Source: Diplonema japonicum
Taxonomy: Eukaryota > Euglenozoa > Diplonemea > Diplonemida > Diplonemidae
Reading direction: 5' to 3'
Assembly: GCA_964019335.1 (NCBI GenBank)
Contig: OZ025747.1
Location: 124,001 to 188,000, forward strand
Length of the DNA stretch: 64,000 nt
Shown piece by piece: positions 28,701 to 38,515 of this stretch. Each line of letters starts with the position of its first letter. Position 1 is the stretch's first letter. The position numbers were made by a program, and so were the translations under genes. The notes beneath the pieces are model-generated. The model searched no databases and was not told the origin of the DNA. It worked only from the letters and a program-made list of their open reading frames with translations.

Positions 28701-29192
28701 GTACGTTACCAGTCAGCTCTTTCCATAACTGCAGCATTGTTCCATTCTAATGTAATTGTGTTTATAGGTGAGGAAGTTAAGGGTACTGATAGGTTGGCTT
28801 GGGTAACTGGACCTTCGTTGTCAAATCTGCCAGTTGGTGCGGAGGTGGGTTACCCTCAGAACGGTGTTCTTGTATCTGGTCGTGTGATGGGGTTTCCCAA
28901 GAAAAAGGTCGCGAGGATCAGGCTTCCGTTGACGCCTCCTTTTGACACCCCTGTGACGTGTCTCTTGAAGCCGCCTCTTGCGGTAGAGTCACCTCTTCGT
29001 CTTCATGTGTTCCCGGAGAGGCTTCAGGTGGTGGTGGGGCCTACGAGTAAGAACGTCACATATATAAATCCTTCTGCGTCTCCTAGTGCCCCGCCTTTGC
29101 CTGTTACTTATGGGAACACTTATTTCAACATACTTCCACCACCGCCTTTGTCGCAACAGTCCGAGACAGCACCTAATTACCGGACGATTTGA
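25731..29192 (+). CDS. Multi-pass membrane protein fused to a class 3 (DAG-lipase-like) lipase
   Basis: 1153 aa without introns. An N-terminal helix near residues 42-70 is followed by a ~130-residue extracytoplasmic domain with N-glycosylation sites. Then come about seven hydrophobic helices (residues ~200-450) and two to four more before the lipase. Lipase landmarks: VGFRGTSNAKNK (oxyanion loop), VHRGFAALWES, the nucleophile elbow GHSLG at 880-884 with Ser882, ITFGTPLMGNQAF, NENDACTR as the likely Asp region and AAHKLVRYQS as the likely His. The lipase resembles sn-1 diacylglycerol lipases, which carry only four helices. The N-terminal layout (TM, lumenal domain, 7TM) resembles Wntless/GOST proteins; that comparison is by architecture only. 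Likely a membrane lipid hydrolase. Confidence 0.75.
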   Translation: MKNQERLNSINSHDEEAPKEIVKREELERRTDGVVALELGRSLIPTITLMMTMVVTLGIAVDTVVAALALRPGHGANVKGLEYDSNLTWNKSIAWQPIVAVEVRFNTSYTVPDVLDLQYEVTWHAKGGIRSFQENLHADCNVTANDCDSVIIPKPRTRRGVQTPYGGPVIVTFKIINGTQEVLNEPEALVVNSITITPIFINVITYTSGLSMILLIPYIVRFYYMLSHNAEPNTPDQYIAAVLLMLFLLQIQSVLAARFLGKVPSSVDSHALRIYLTICPYVFAHALQASVLGLTSYYKPKSAVPYVKMGLWFTVMTGLSTVYAFRAVRYEEDISASAWDAQTLNGHFSWMPMSYTCLKWIYAFSMMRHVWTSHKHFLHVPYLVFRNKYLKMCFLNVIIISLFVHEFGTIASHIISVSPIQGTSLGTCCNYAVVTLCFAGCLIPIYQKGDDTLPPPPSSDVWKTLTWSVEWKKWIHGNSLSSLYFFTDSSEEKDFWVKQNKGESEEICESPSLCSRRSSGVTLRACILTLLYGVQVFLTFFFILSAWLVAIFFIIIPPLKSVRHAAVFQRTTTSWVIEKLYAIPPRSRVIGMYPLKTEKDSVASYLCDRFTWLTLLYMMINVFLSYVIMFVSGMLGLWGVILSMNVITASVGTLLMTCHHVASGFLLRLSRGIAVCMLIERSEIEEKVHDKLQEYTVTPFCLETCITMSHIAYETYRECPGVTEEILQDQDVDQKKSIVAGWLPKSGLASANVLGPTGTKRKDRRIDLARYGLDLRYVCVINGLQFIIGVWSSNNAIFVGFRGTSNAKNKMTDLNVRRKPWEPMTSDSKASVDTSFLSCWGSTPLVHRGFAALWESVAEIVHGKIAQLLEEGYERIFITGHSLGAAVATLSAYSLAKTHGTSSVGLITFGTPLMGNQAFADFMMFRVPYNMNLRNENDACTRAAGTFANVQTGNTILVGRCGQLLMNPAKIERIFAPWGGTGNPFAAHKLVRYQSALSITAALFHSNVIVFIGEEVKGTDRLAWVTGPSLSNLPVGAEVGYPQNGVLVSGRVMGFPKKKVARIRLPLTPPFDTPVTCLLKPPLAVESPLRLHVFPERLQVVVGPTSKNVTYINPSASPSAPPLPVTYGNTYFNILPPPPLSQQSETAPNYRTI

Positions 29193-29333
29193 AAAAAAAA
29201 ATTTTTTTTTTAATTTATTTATTTATTTTATTATGATCTCACTTTTTTTTTTCCTTTTTCTTTCTCGCCTTGTGTGGGGGTTAGCGTCAATGGATCCATT
29301 CCTTCTTTTTTTTTTATTTATTTTATTTGTACT

Positions 29334-29366
<33 letters not shown>

Positions 29367-30925
29367 CCTTCCTTCCCCCCCTCACCAAGTTTACAACTGA
29401 ACGGGACACGCTCTCGTTATTGGTAATTTTTTTTTTTTTTCAATTACGGAAAAAAAAAGTTTTTTTTTCTTCCCGTTGCTCTCTCATTTCGAAAACTCGG
29501 GAAGGGGGGATCTATTTTTTTAAAGCCAACTTTTTTTTTTTCCCCGAGGGCGGGGGGGGGGGGGGGGTGAGAAGATAAAAAAGACCTCTTTTGGTTTTTC
29601 TTTCTTCGTTTAGATTTTTTTTGTTTGTTCATTTCATTTCTTTCTTTAGGGAAAGAAGGAGAATAATAATTTTAAAAAAAACAACACTGAATCTCCCCCC
29701 TCTGTCGCATCTTATTGGTTCGAACTCGTCTTTTCTCTCTCTCTTTTTTTTTTTTTTTTCTTTTGAAGAAAAAACCAGTGGTCTCTGAGAGTTCACACAT
29801 TTATTTTTTATTTATTTTCAATCTCAATTCTTTTCTCCCCCCCCACTTCCCTCCTTCCAATGGGTGGCCCTAACTTCCGATTTTTTTTTTTTTTTTTGCT
29901 TTGTGATTTTTTTTTTTCCCCCTTTTCCAATGAGCGCCCTGGAATTTTATCGAATTTTGTTTTTCTAGGTGGTGTCTCACAAAGACCTTTTAACTCATAT
30001 ATTTCATTCTTTTTTTTTTCTCTTTGGGGTTGTGGGGGAACCCTGAAAGCATCCTGAGGGGGCACTAACCATCAACATCTCGGGCAGGAATACCGCATCT
30101 TTCATTCATGTTAGTCAGATGGGTCCAGTGACTGACCGGAAAAAAGGGAGAGAAAAAAAAGGGGGGGGGGGGGGGTGGGAAGAAGAAGAAAAAAAACAGA
30201 AATGGGTGTGGATAGTGCTCTTGGACACCCTTTTCCTTTACTTTTGCTTGGTTTCCCTCCTCCTTCCCCCCCCCCCCCCCCCCCCTCCCTCCTTCCCCCT
30301 CAAAGTAGGCTGAGCACCAACCAGTAGTGTTCAGCATCGCAAAAGAAATGGAAAAAAAAAAAAAACCCCCTCCCTGCTATGTATCTAGAGTATTGAGTAC
30401 GAAAAAAAAAAAAGAATACTGAATCAATACGTGCAGGGGGAGGGGATGAAAAAAAAAATAATAATAACTTCACCAACCAAACAAAAAAAAGGGGGAAAAA
30501 GGGACAATTTTTTTTTTGCTTCCCATTCTTGCGCCCCCCCCCCCCCCCCCCCCCTTATTGTATTCTACGTTTTCAAATCTCTGACACACACACACACACT
30601 CTTTGTCATCATATCTTTAAAATATTGTCAGAGATTTTGAAAAGTGCTCAACCCCCCCCCCTTTTTTTCGTTTTCTTTTTTTTGAAATGTCGCTTGCCAT
30701 ATCTGACGCAAGACGAGGAGGGAAAAAAAAAAGTGAGAATGGGGTGGGCGGGGAGAACAAAAAAAGAAAGAAGAAAAAAAAATCACAATATTCGTGCATA
30801 TTCCTAGCTTCATTATCCCCTCCACCCCAATTTTTTTTTTCTTCTGGGGAAAAAAAAAAAAAAAAAAAAAAGGCGAGGAGAGGGGGAGGGGAGACGAGGG
30901 GAAAAAAAAAAAAAAAAAAAAATCA
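29193..30925 (+). other. Intergenic stretch, homopolymer-rich
   Basis: About 1.7 kb of T, A, G and C runs (for example G runs near 29551 and 30160, C runs near 30267 and 30535). No gene, repeat copy or RNA was recognised. The ATG of the next gene follows an A run. Confidence 0.7.
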
Positions 30926-33853
30926 ATGTCCGACGACGGCCTCGGCCTAGCAGGCAGACGCCATACCCTGCCTCAGAAAACAGTGACAAACAGCCCAGGG
31001 GTTCTGAGCCTCAGCAGGTACTCCAGCGTTCCGGGGCTTAATCTGGGAAAACCATCCTCAACCACATCTGGAAACAACATTAGAACACGGAGCGGGCTAA
31101 TAAGAAAACACCTTGACAAACTAGACACAGAATGCCACGTAACAGCTGTAGTAAGGGTCCGACCGTTACTGGACAACGAGGAAAAAGAAAGGTGTTTGGA
31201 GGTAAAGGACGGGACGGAAATAGTGGTTGCCGACAAGGACGTTTTCGTCTTTGACAAATGTTTTTCGGAGTCAGATAAAACGGATCAAATCTCGCAAGAG
31301 ATTACCAAACCATTACTGTCCTCCGCCCTCGCCGGGTACAACTCCTGCGTCTTCGCCTTCGGCCAAACATCGTCGGGGAAAACCCACACCATGCTCGGAA
31401 CAGACTCTGAACCGGGGCTTATCCCCCACGTTATCACAAATCTCTTTAAATCCATCGATGTCCACAACATTTCAACCATGCCCCCTTTGACCAAAACAAA
31501 TTCCGGATCGTCTCTGCTAACCAACGGATCGGTAATACCTGTCACATCTGTAAGCAATTATGGTATCACGCCACCTACGACACCGCTTCGCCTTACACTA
31601 AGCGAGAAAACTCAAAACGGGAACCATGGACGGTACTATGAAGTTGCGTGCTGTTTCATGGAAATTTACAAGGAGAAGGTTCGGGATCTGCTCCTTGGAA
31701 CGGAGGATTTCAAGGAGTTGAAAATTCGAAACTCTCCTATAGACGGGCCCTACGTCGATGGGTTGACATCGGTACCTGCAACATCCGCTCAACAATTGTT
31801 GGATTTGGTCAAAAAAGGCGGGGTTGAAAGAACAACAGGAAGCACTGCCATGAATTCCCGTTCAAGCCGAAGCCACGCCGTGTTTCAAATTGTTGTCACG
31901 GAAACCGAAACCTTAGAAACCCGCGAAACAACCACGATGAAAACAAGGATAAACCTTGTCGACCTCGCTGGTTCCGAAAAGGCAAAAACTACCACGGATA
32001 TTGAGGAAACAACTTCTATCAATCTGTCCCTGACAACCCTCAGAAGGGTGATCGACGCATTGATAGAAAATTCAAAAAAAGGCGCTGCAAACGCGGTTTT
32101 ACCGCCTTACAGAGAGTCGAAATTAACATGGTTATTATCGGAGTCGTTGGGGGGAAACACCAAAACGGTAATGGTGGGAACGATCTCGCCTTGTAAAGCA
32201 TCGATCGATGAGACGCTGAACACACTCCGCTACACATTAAAAGCAAAAGGGATCGTGAACCGGATTTCAAAAAACGAAGACAAACAGCTGGCGTTGATAA
32301 GATTGCTTCGTACGGAGGTCTCGAATCTACAAGCCCGCGTCTCTGAACAAGAAAACATCCTCGACATTTCTACAGGACAGCTCGCCAACCTATCAACCGC
32401 GTCGGTCGGAACACCACGAGAAATCAACGACACGATGGACGTAACAGAACTAAGAAGGCAATTGCAAGTCCGCAACAAGATCATCGAGGAACTAAACATC
32501 AAGGGAATGACCAGCTCCGGCCGACCGGGTGTTAAAGACACAGGCGTGCAAGCTGTCGAACACGTTCTCTCTGCCTCCATCACAATATCTGCTATCATCG
32601 CTGAATCATGCAAACTTTGCGAAGAAAAACGCAGCGAGATCACGGCATCCATATCTTCCGCTACTAGCGTACCTTTAGAAAGCATCGTCGATTTGTTCTT
32701 AGAACCCGCCTCAGATACAGCAACAAGGGTGTCCTGCGTAGCTACAACAAACCCTTCTTTACTCAACAAAAACAGGGTTAAACAAATCGCGCTTATGAAG
32801 CAACATCATTTCCCCGTGTTGGATTTTCACATTGACGTTGCGGAGGTGAACACTGTTAACCTGTCGGAAGGTACGGCGAACCCGATTCTGGCATTGTCGC
32901 CGAAGGGTCTTCAAGGCCAGCTTCTTTCAGAACAACGGCACCGAACAGAGTTGAATAACAAGGTTAGGATGCTGCAGCACACGGTCGCGAAGCTTAAACG
33001 GGTGGAGGCGAACCAAGGCCAGGTGTTCGAGAACATGGCGAAGGAGATAGAGTCGCTCTGCGGCATCATAAGAGAGAAGAACGATGAAAACTTACAGCTC
33101 TCATCCGCTGTTGACCAGCTTGTCGTCGCAAAATCCCAAATGCAACGGGAAATCAACGAACTCCAAGAAGGCAAGGAAACTGCTGAACGACAAGAACGCG
33201 CAGTCAACATCATAGCAGAATCAACAGAAACAGAGTGCTTAAGCTATCAAGAAAGGCTTGTCGGACTGTCCGCCGCCCTAGAACACAAAGTACGTGTGAC
33301 ACAATCCTTGAGCGACACGATCGGAAAACTGCGTGAGGAGAACAAATCAATGCAACACGACCTCAACAACAAGGAAGAGCTCCTCGGGGAGGAGGTGTCT
33401 TTGGCAGCGTCTAAAATCAACGGGCTGGTTACAACGAATACAGAAATTGAGGTTCAACTTTCTGTTGAAAAAGAAGCACGTATGAAATTAGGTGAGGAGC
33501 GCCGTCTTCTCACCATCCAGCATGACCAGCTGAAGCGTGACTATGCGAAGGTCAAATACCTGCTCGAGAAGAGGGGGCTGGTCATTGTAGGATGCGGTTC
33601 TACTCAGCAGCTCATGACCGCCACCCCAGCTAACACCCGGGCACGTTCTTTCACGCCCCCTTCGAAACCGCACAGGGGAAGGCCTTCGCTTGGTCCACGG
33701 CAGTCTGATACTAGTTTTGACAGGCACACTCCTCCAAGAAGGGCTCATTCTGCGTCTCTACCTGTGCCTTCTTCAGGTCCGCGAGGATCTTCACGTGGGA
33801 ACTCTTATGGCTATGATTATTCTCCTCATATTGCGAGTTCGGTGTGTGGTTTT

Positions 33854-33902
<49 letters not shown>

Positions 33903-34151
33903 AGGATTGGTACCGACCTACGTCGCCTTTGATAACTCGTCGTAAGAATCGGCTTTCTGCGGTGTGGGATTTTTGTTCAAAAAATCAAAAAAAAAAATCT
34001 TTAGGAACATAAGTCACCTTCTATTCATCGACCAGCGTCTCCTCCTGTTAAATTCCCGTCTAGTTTGCCGGGAAAGTCACTCAATAGCGTGATGTCTCCA
34101 CCTGGTCTTCGTGGCGGTCGAGTTCCTGCAATACATAAGAACAGGCGATGA
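30926..34151 (+). CDS. Kinesin with N-terminal motor and coiled-coil tail
   Basis: Exons 30926-33841, 33905-33961 and 34005-34151 (introns 63 nt, nearly all A, and 43 nt) give 1039 aa. Plus-end-type kinesin motor with an N-terminal extension of ~75 residues: VTAVVRVRPLL, P-loop GQTSSGKT at 146-153 (second Gly replaced by Ser), switch I NSRSSRSHAVF, switch II LVDLAGSEK and SLTTLRRVIDAL, YRESKLTWLLSESLGG and NTLRYTLKAKGI. A coiled coil and a Ser/Pro/Arg-rich, probably disordered tail follow. The motor has an insert between the catalytic core strands (NISTMPPLTKTNSG...). The subfamily was not assigned. The tail ends in RVPAIHKNRR only after removing both introns; an unspliced frame runs into poly-Lys. 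Confidence 0.9.
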
Positions 34152-34445
34152 GGGGGGGTTTTTTTTTTCTTTTTTCTTTTTTTTTCTTCCAGTGTTTTTT
34201 TTTTTTGACTCTTGTACACCCTTTCTCTTTTTCCTTCCCCCTCTCTTATCTTTTTTCTTTTCTTTAAACCCCTATGTAAAAAGGGTGGGGGGGAAATACA
34301 GGAAGAAAAAAAAAAAAAAAAAAAAAAAAAAGCCCCCTCCCCGGAAAAGAATTTCTTTTTAAACATCTTGTTATCCGCTTAATAAAAAAAAAATGAAAAC
34401 ACACCCCCTCACTTTTTTAAAAATTCTCCGAGAAAAAAAAAAGCG

Positions 34446-34477
<32 letters not shown>

Positions 34478-34530
34478 GTTGATAATCTCATTTGTAAGTA
34501 AGTCTTCAGGGTTGGAAAAAGAAAAAAAAA
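34152..34530 (+). other. Intergenic stretch
   Basis: Homopolymer-rich, including a run of A of about 22 nt near 34309. A pyrimidine-weak stretch ends in CAG at 34507-34509, just ahead of the microprotein ATG. Confidence 0.6.
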
Positions 34531-34668
34531 ATGCCCACCAAAGCTTGTAACGTACACGAGATGATTCAGTGCATCAAGGCCTGCTCAGCGATACCTGTCC
34601 AGGGAACGACACCGCCGGTTAAAAAAAAAACCCCGGCAAAAGACCTGGGCGACTTTGACTTTCTGTGA
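34531..34668 (+). CDS. Possible 45-aa microprotein
   Basis: A complete short frame: MPTKACNVHEMIQCIKACSA, then a Pro/Lys linker (PPVKKKTPAKD) and an acidic-aromatic end (GDFDFL). Three Cys residues lie in the N-terminal half. It has the same 5' layout as confident genes: an AG acceptor-like site (34508-34509), a short A-rich leader, then the ATG. Base composition is coding-like in a homopolymer-rich neighbourhood, with no long homopolymer except AAAAAAAAAA in the linker. It is too short for a family call. The alternative is a chance frame. Confidence 0.45.
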   Translation: MPTKACNVHEMIQCIKACSAIPVQGTTPPVKKKTPAKDLGDFDFL

Positions 34669-34807
34669 AAAAAAATAATAATAATAACGACGGAGCCAGC
34701 AAAAAGAAATCTCTTTTCAGGGGCCAAAACTGGCAAAATCCTATACAAAAAAAAAAGTTTTTTTTTTCCCTCCCCTCATCTCAACCCCCCCAGCAAAAAA
34801 AAATGAT

Positions 34808-35335
34808 ATGAAAACAATGAGACGAGGATCTTCGCCGCGTAGAAAGGACCTTGTAAAGTACCCGGAGGCGCCAGCATTGCAGGTTGATAAAAACAGTGAA
34901 ATGGCAAAGCAAAGGGAAAAACTGGACGCATTTGGGGAAATCTTTAAAATCGTCGAGGCAAGGGGTATGGCTGACGAGCGTAGCCGTGGGAAAGAGCGGT
35001 TGGACAGGTTGAAGGCCCTTGCAGAGACCCGCGCGAAGACGCACGGAAAAACGGATTGCGAGAAAGAACAGGATTTCGAGGCTATGGTGTCTGTGGCACG
35101 GCAGCCTTTACCACCTTCCCCTCCGAAACCCCCGCATCCAGCCGCCCCGGGAGGGCCATTGGCCGAGAAACAACTCGGCCTATCTGAGGACCTGGAGTGG
35201 GAAAAAGACATGAAAGCCATCGACACAAAACTGCAACGTGTCGAGCTGAAAAAACTTCTGCAGAGACAGAACGAAGTCTCGTATCTTAAGCTAATGCGAC
35301 GGTCGAGCCCTCCCCATTTCTCCCCATCCTTGTAG
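34808..35335 (+). CDS. Small charged protein, unknown
   Basis: 175 aa, not recognised. Mostly helical and charged (KQREKLDAFGEIFKIVEARG; ERLDRLKALAETRAKTHGK), with a Pro-rich stretch (PLPPSPPKPPHPAAPGG) in the middle and a final helix (LQRVELKKLLQRQNEVSYL). Looks like a small coiled-coil adaptor. The start is uncertain: an ATG at 34803 opens a two-codon frame (ATG ATA TGA) whose stop overlaps the ATG at 34808; a third ATG at 34817 is also in frame. An acceptor-like CCCCAG lies at 34788-34793. Confidence 0.6.
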   Translation: MKTMRRGSSPRRKDLVKYPEAPALQVDKNSEMAKQREKLDAFGEIFKIVEARGMADERSRGKERLDRLKALAETRAKTHGKTDCEKEQDFEAMVSVARQPLPPSPPKPPHPAAPGGPLAEKQLGLSEDLEWEKDMKAIDTKLQRVELKKLLQRQNEVSYLKLMRRSSPPHFSPSL

Positions 35336-35425
35336 TTGTATTTTTCCCCCTAATCTTTTTTTTTTTTTTCTTTCTTATTTCAAAAAAAAAAAAAAAAAAG
35401 GGAGGTATATAAAGAAAAAAAAAAA

Positions 35426-36338
35426 ATGTCCCGTTCTTCATACGACATCTCGGTGTTCTCCCCTGAGGGGAGGTTGTACCAGGTGGAGTATTCGTTCAAG
35501 ACGCTAGCACACGAAGCGCTGACAAATGTGGGTTTGACCGGGGAGGGGTGTGCCGTGGTGGTGTGCCAGAAGAAAGTCCCTGACAAGCTTCTGAAGGAAG
35601 ACAGCATTACACACGTGTTCAAGGCAGCTAAGGACATCGGCATGGCGATGTCAGGGAGGGTCCCTGACTGCGCCTCTGTGGTGGACGACACTCGCCACGA
35701 AACAATGGAGTTTGCGCATGACTTCGGGTACGACTGTGACGTGGCTTGGCTTGCGAAAAGAATGGGCGAGAAGGCGCAAATTTCGACTCAACGAGCGGGC
35801 CTCCGCCCTCTTGGTGCAGGTACCATCCTCTTTGGCATGGAAATGCTCGACAGTGGGGAACAGGTTCCTAGGGTATGTTCGAGGGGAAAAAAAAAAAAGA
35901 AAAAAAAAAAATCCCAGATTTTCACCATCGATCCTGCAGGGCTTGTCATCGCGTACAAGGCGACTTCGATGGGTCAGAAGGATAACGAGGTGAAATTGAA
36001 CCTTGAGAAGCAGTACAAACCGAACATGAGCGTATGAGTAGGGAGAGGACAAAAAAAATAAAAATATAAAAAAAAAAATTTTTTTTTGTTTAGTTGGATG
36101 ACACTATCATGACCGGTATCCAGTGCCTTCAGAAATCGCTGGGGAGCAGTGAAAGCAACCTGACTGCTGCTGACCTTGAAGTTGCGGTGTGTTAATTTGG
36201 AAGAGGGAAAAAAAAAAAAAGAAAAAAAAAAAAAAAAAAAAAAAAAACCAGGTCGTAACAGCCGACAACACTAAAGTGAGATTCTTGGATGCTACATCTG
36301 TGGAAGAATACATCACCAAAATCGTGGAAAGAGATTAG
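35426..36338 (+). CDS. 20S proteasome subunit alpha-1 (PSMA6-like)
   Basis: Four exons: 35426-35872, 35918-36031, 36094-36186, 36252-36338; introns of 45, 62 and 65 nt, mostly A runs. Spliced, 246 aa, the same length as human PSMA6. Structural subunit of the alpha ring of the 20S core; it does not hydrolyse peptides but gates entry. Landmarks: the alpha-signature YDISVFSPEGRLYQVEYSFK, KKVPDKLL, ADI/AKDIGMAMSGRVPD, RPLGAGTILFG, IDPAGLVIAYKATSMG and the C-terminal EEYITKIVERD. The joined exons give conserved order and phase at each junction, which is the evidence for the intron calls. Without splicing the frame stops right after exon 2. Confidence 0.95.
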
Positions 36339-37234
36339 AAATAAAAAGTCGAGGGAAAAATTTTTAATAAGTGGTGAAAGGGGGGGGGGGGGGGGGGGGG
36401 AGAAGTTAAGGTGGGGGACCTGTGTTACCTTTTAGATTTAACCTTTCTTTTTTTTAAAAAACTCAACTAACCTTTCTCTGTCTCTCTCTATCCCCTTCGT
36501 TTTTTTTTTTCTTTTCTCTTTCAGTTTAATGAGGGGACTTGAAGAGCGGGACAATGAAAAATAAGTGTTTTTTTTTTCTCTATGAACTGGCAAGAAGGGG
36601 GGGGTTTCTTCCTTTCTTCTCTTTTCCTAAAGCTACACGACATATAGTGGGGGCACTTCTTTTTTGTTGCCAGTTTTTTTTTTTTTTTAACGGAAAACAG
36701 AGAGTTTAGATAAGAAGAGAATAAAAAGGAAGAGGGGGAAGGGTAAGTCGTTTTTTTTTTCTTCTTTTTTTTTCCCTATTTTTATTACTTTTTCTTGTTC
36801 CTGTTGCTCTCGCACAAATGAAGGGGGGAAACAAAAAAAAGGAAGGAGAAAAGGTGTCTCTCATAGTCCCCCACGTGTGCCCTAATGATAGCCAATGGGC
36901 GTGGGGTCTCCCAGAGGCACAAGATTGAACGTTTCATAAAACTACTCCCAGAGTCTCTCATAGTCCCCCACGTGTGCCCTAATGATAGCCAATGGGTGTG
37001 GGGTCTCCCAGAGGCTCGAGATTTCCCCTCCCCCTCCCCCATGGAATGGAATTGTGGCAAGCAAAGTAAGGTGTCTCTCATAGTCCCCCACGTGTGCCCC
37101 AATGATAGCCAATGGGCGTGGGGTCTCCCAGAGGCACGAGATTTGTCTTTTCGGTTGCGTAGAGAGAACGAAGTGTCGCTACACTTAATTTTTTTTTTTT
37201 TAACTCAAAGAAGAAAGTGGGGGGGAAAAAAAAG
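36339..37234 (+). other. Intergenic stretch holding the second hairpin-repeat array
   Basis: About 900 nt between the proteasome and Plus3 genes. A 22-nt G run lies near 36379-36400. Repeat units at 36854-36920, 36951-37017 and 37071-37137 are described separately. No other gene is visible. Confidence 0.8.
36854..37137 (+). repeat. Second array of three 67-nt hairpin repeats
   Basis: Same family as the array in 1320-1830, 35 kb away and in the same orientation. Units alternate by subtype: outer arms GTGTCTCT/AGAGGCAC, then GAGTCTCT/AGAGGCTC, then GTGTCTCT/AGAGGCAC, with GGGC, GGGT, GGGC in the inner stem. Spacers match the first array closely (TTCATAAAACTACTCCC; CCATGGAATGGAATTGTGGC). Here the array is between genes, about 100 nt before the Plus3-domain gene. 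Confidence 0.9.
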
Positions 37235-37929
37235 ATGGGTGAGGTAGCGAAAGTAACGGAAAACGACGAGTGGAAAGAGATCGTGAAGAAGATGGACTAT
37301 TTGCAGATAAGGAGGGAGGTATGGGCCAAAAAAAAAAAAAAATAATAATCCCCCTTTAGATCTTAGACGCAGCCGCGGACGATCCGGAGTTTAACAAGTT
37401 GATGGTAGGCTGCTTTGTGAGGGTGGTGGTACTGGTGGACTATGGGAGAACGAAAAAAAAAATGGGGAGGGTAGCAAGGGTTGACGCGGCTGTGGACGCA
37501 AAGGACGGAGAGGAGGTGTACACGATGGCGAACAACTCAAAAAGTAGCAGAAAGCTCCGGGTGTGGTTCGACGGTAAGGTGAAGCTCATTAAAGTAAGTT
37601 CCATAAGTGACACAGTGTTCAACAAGGCGGAACTGCAGTGCTGGCGGGCGACCCTCGAATACCACAAGGAAGAACCCCCCAGCCTCTCTTTCATCAGCGA
37701 AAAGCGCCAGGCTTTCCGCGACTACCTTGATAGAAAAAAGCGCACCTCCCTTTCCGTTGAGTCCATGCTCTCCTCTGACCCAAAACGTGTGAAGAAGGAT
37801 GATCATGGGAACCTCACTTACCGACCCCCTCCGAAAGCTGAGACACCAGCCGCCCCCACCACCTCCTCCGAGTCTTCTATGCTGCCACCCGCGCTACTCC
37901 CGAAACCACCTATGCCTACTTCAATTTAG
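37235..37929 (+). CDS. Plus3-domain protein (RTF1-like)
   Basis: Exons 37235-37318 and 37360-37929 (intron 41 nt, GTATGG) give 217 aa. The Plus3 domain of RTF1 binds ssDNA/SPT5 and recruits the Paf1 complex. Its order is readable: LMVGCFVRVVVLVDYG, MGRVARVDAAVDA, EVYTMANNSKSSRKLRVWFDG, VKLIKVSSISDTVFNKAEL, then a Trp-containing end (CWRATLEYH). A Pro-rich tail follows (KAETPAAPTTSSES). Exon 1 is short, starting after an A-rich leader and an acceptor-like AAAG at 37207-37210. There is no visible HMD segment, so this is a minimal Plus3 protein; the link to elongation is inferred from the domain. Confidence 0.75.
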
Positions 37930-38515
37930 AAAAAAAAAAAAAAAAAAGAATTGGTGGAAAATAATTGGTCGTTTTAGTGTCTCCTTTAGGAAGAGGGGGG
38001 TTTTACTGTAAAACGAAAAAAAAAAAAAAAAAAAAATCTGGAAGAGAAAAAAATATCCGGGGAAGGGGTCTGTTGAATGGCAGTTAAGGTCCATTCATCA
38101 TAAATCAGCAGGATGGGGTCAGCAGGCTCAAGACCCCGGGCATCAACTACGTCCTTACAGAAAGAGAGGAATACTTCCTGTACCGGATCCGTGTTTGCCC
38201 AGTGTTTGGGGGGAAGTCGTAAGGCTCTAGTCTGCACGGGTGTGCCACTCTCGGGGCAGAGCTGTTGTCCAGATGTATCTTGGAAATATCCGGGCTTTTT
38301 TTTTTTCGCTTCCGCCGTCCGGTTTTGACTAGGGTATTTCTCTCTCCGTAATTTTTCGCTTTACAGTATTTTTTTTCTTTTTTTTCTATAGTGTTTTGTC
38401 AGTTTTTTTTTTTTTATTTACAATAAGTTTTATTGTTCACCCCGATTTTTTTTTCTTGTAAAAAAAAAAAAAAAAAAAAAAGGATTTTTATTTTTGTTTT
38501 TTTTTTCTCCCTTAC
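37930..38515 (+). other. Intergenic stretch with a possible minus-strand remnant
   Basis: Poly-A and poly-T flank a region of normal complexity at about 38060-38340. On the minus strand that region reads through ~80 codons including KHWANTDPVQEVFLSFCKD and ADPILLIYDEWTL. No start, stop or homology was established. Confidence 0.6.
38055..38330 (-). pseudogene. Possible degenerate transposase/ORF fragment
   Basis: Read on the minus strand: GTPVQTRALRLPPKHWANTD, then EVFLSFCKDVVDARGL and ADPILLIYDEWTL. The last block loosely resembles the PILLIxDGH strand of DDE (pogo/tigger-like) transposases. The segment ends in homopolymer at both edges. Weak: the resemblance is short, and it is the only minus-strand coding-like signal outside shadow frames. 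Confidence 0.3.

Noticed and set aside
29709-29740. tRNA T-arm-like GGTTCGAACTC
   Set aside because: No matching 5-bp stem and no D-arm or acceptor stem around it.
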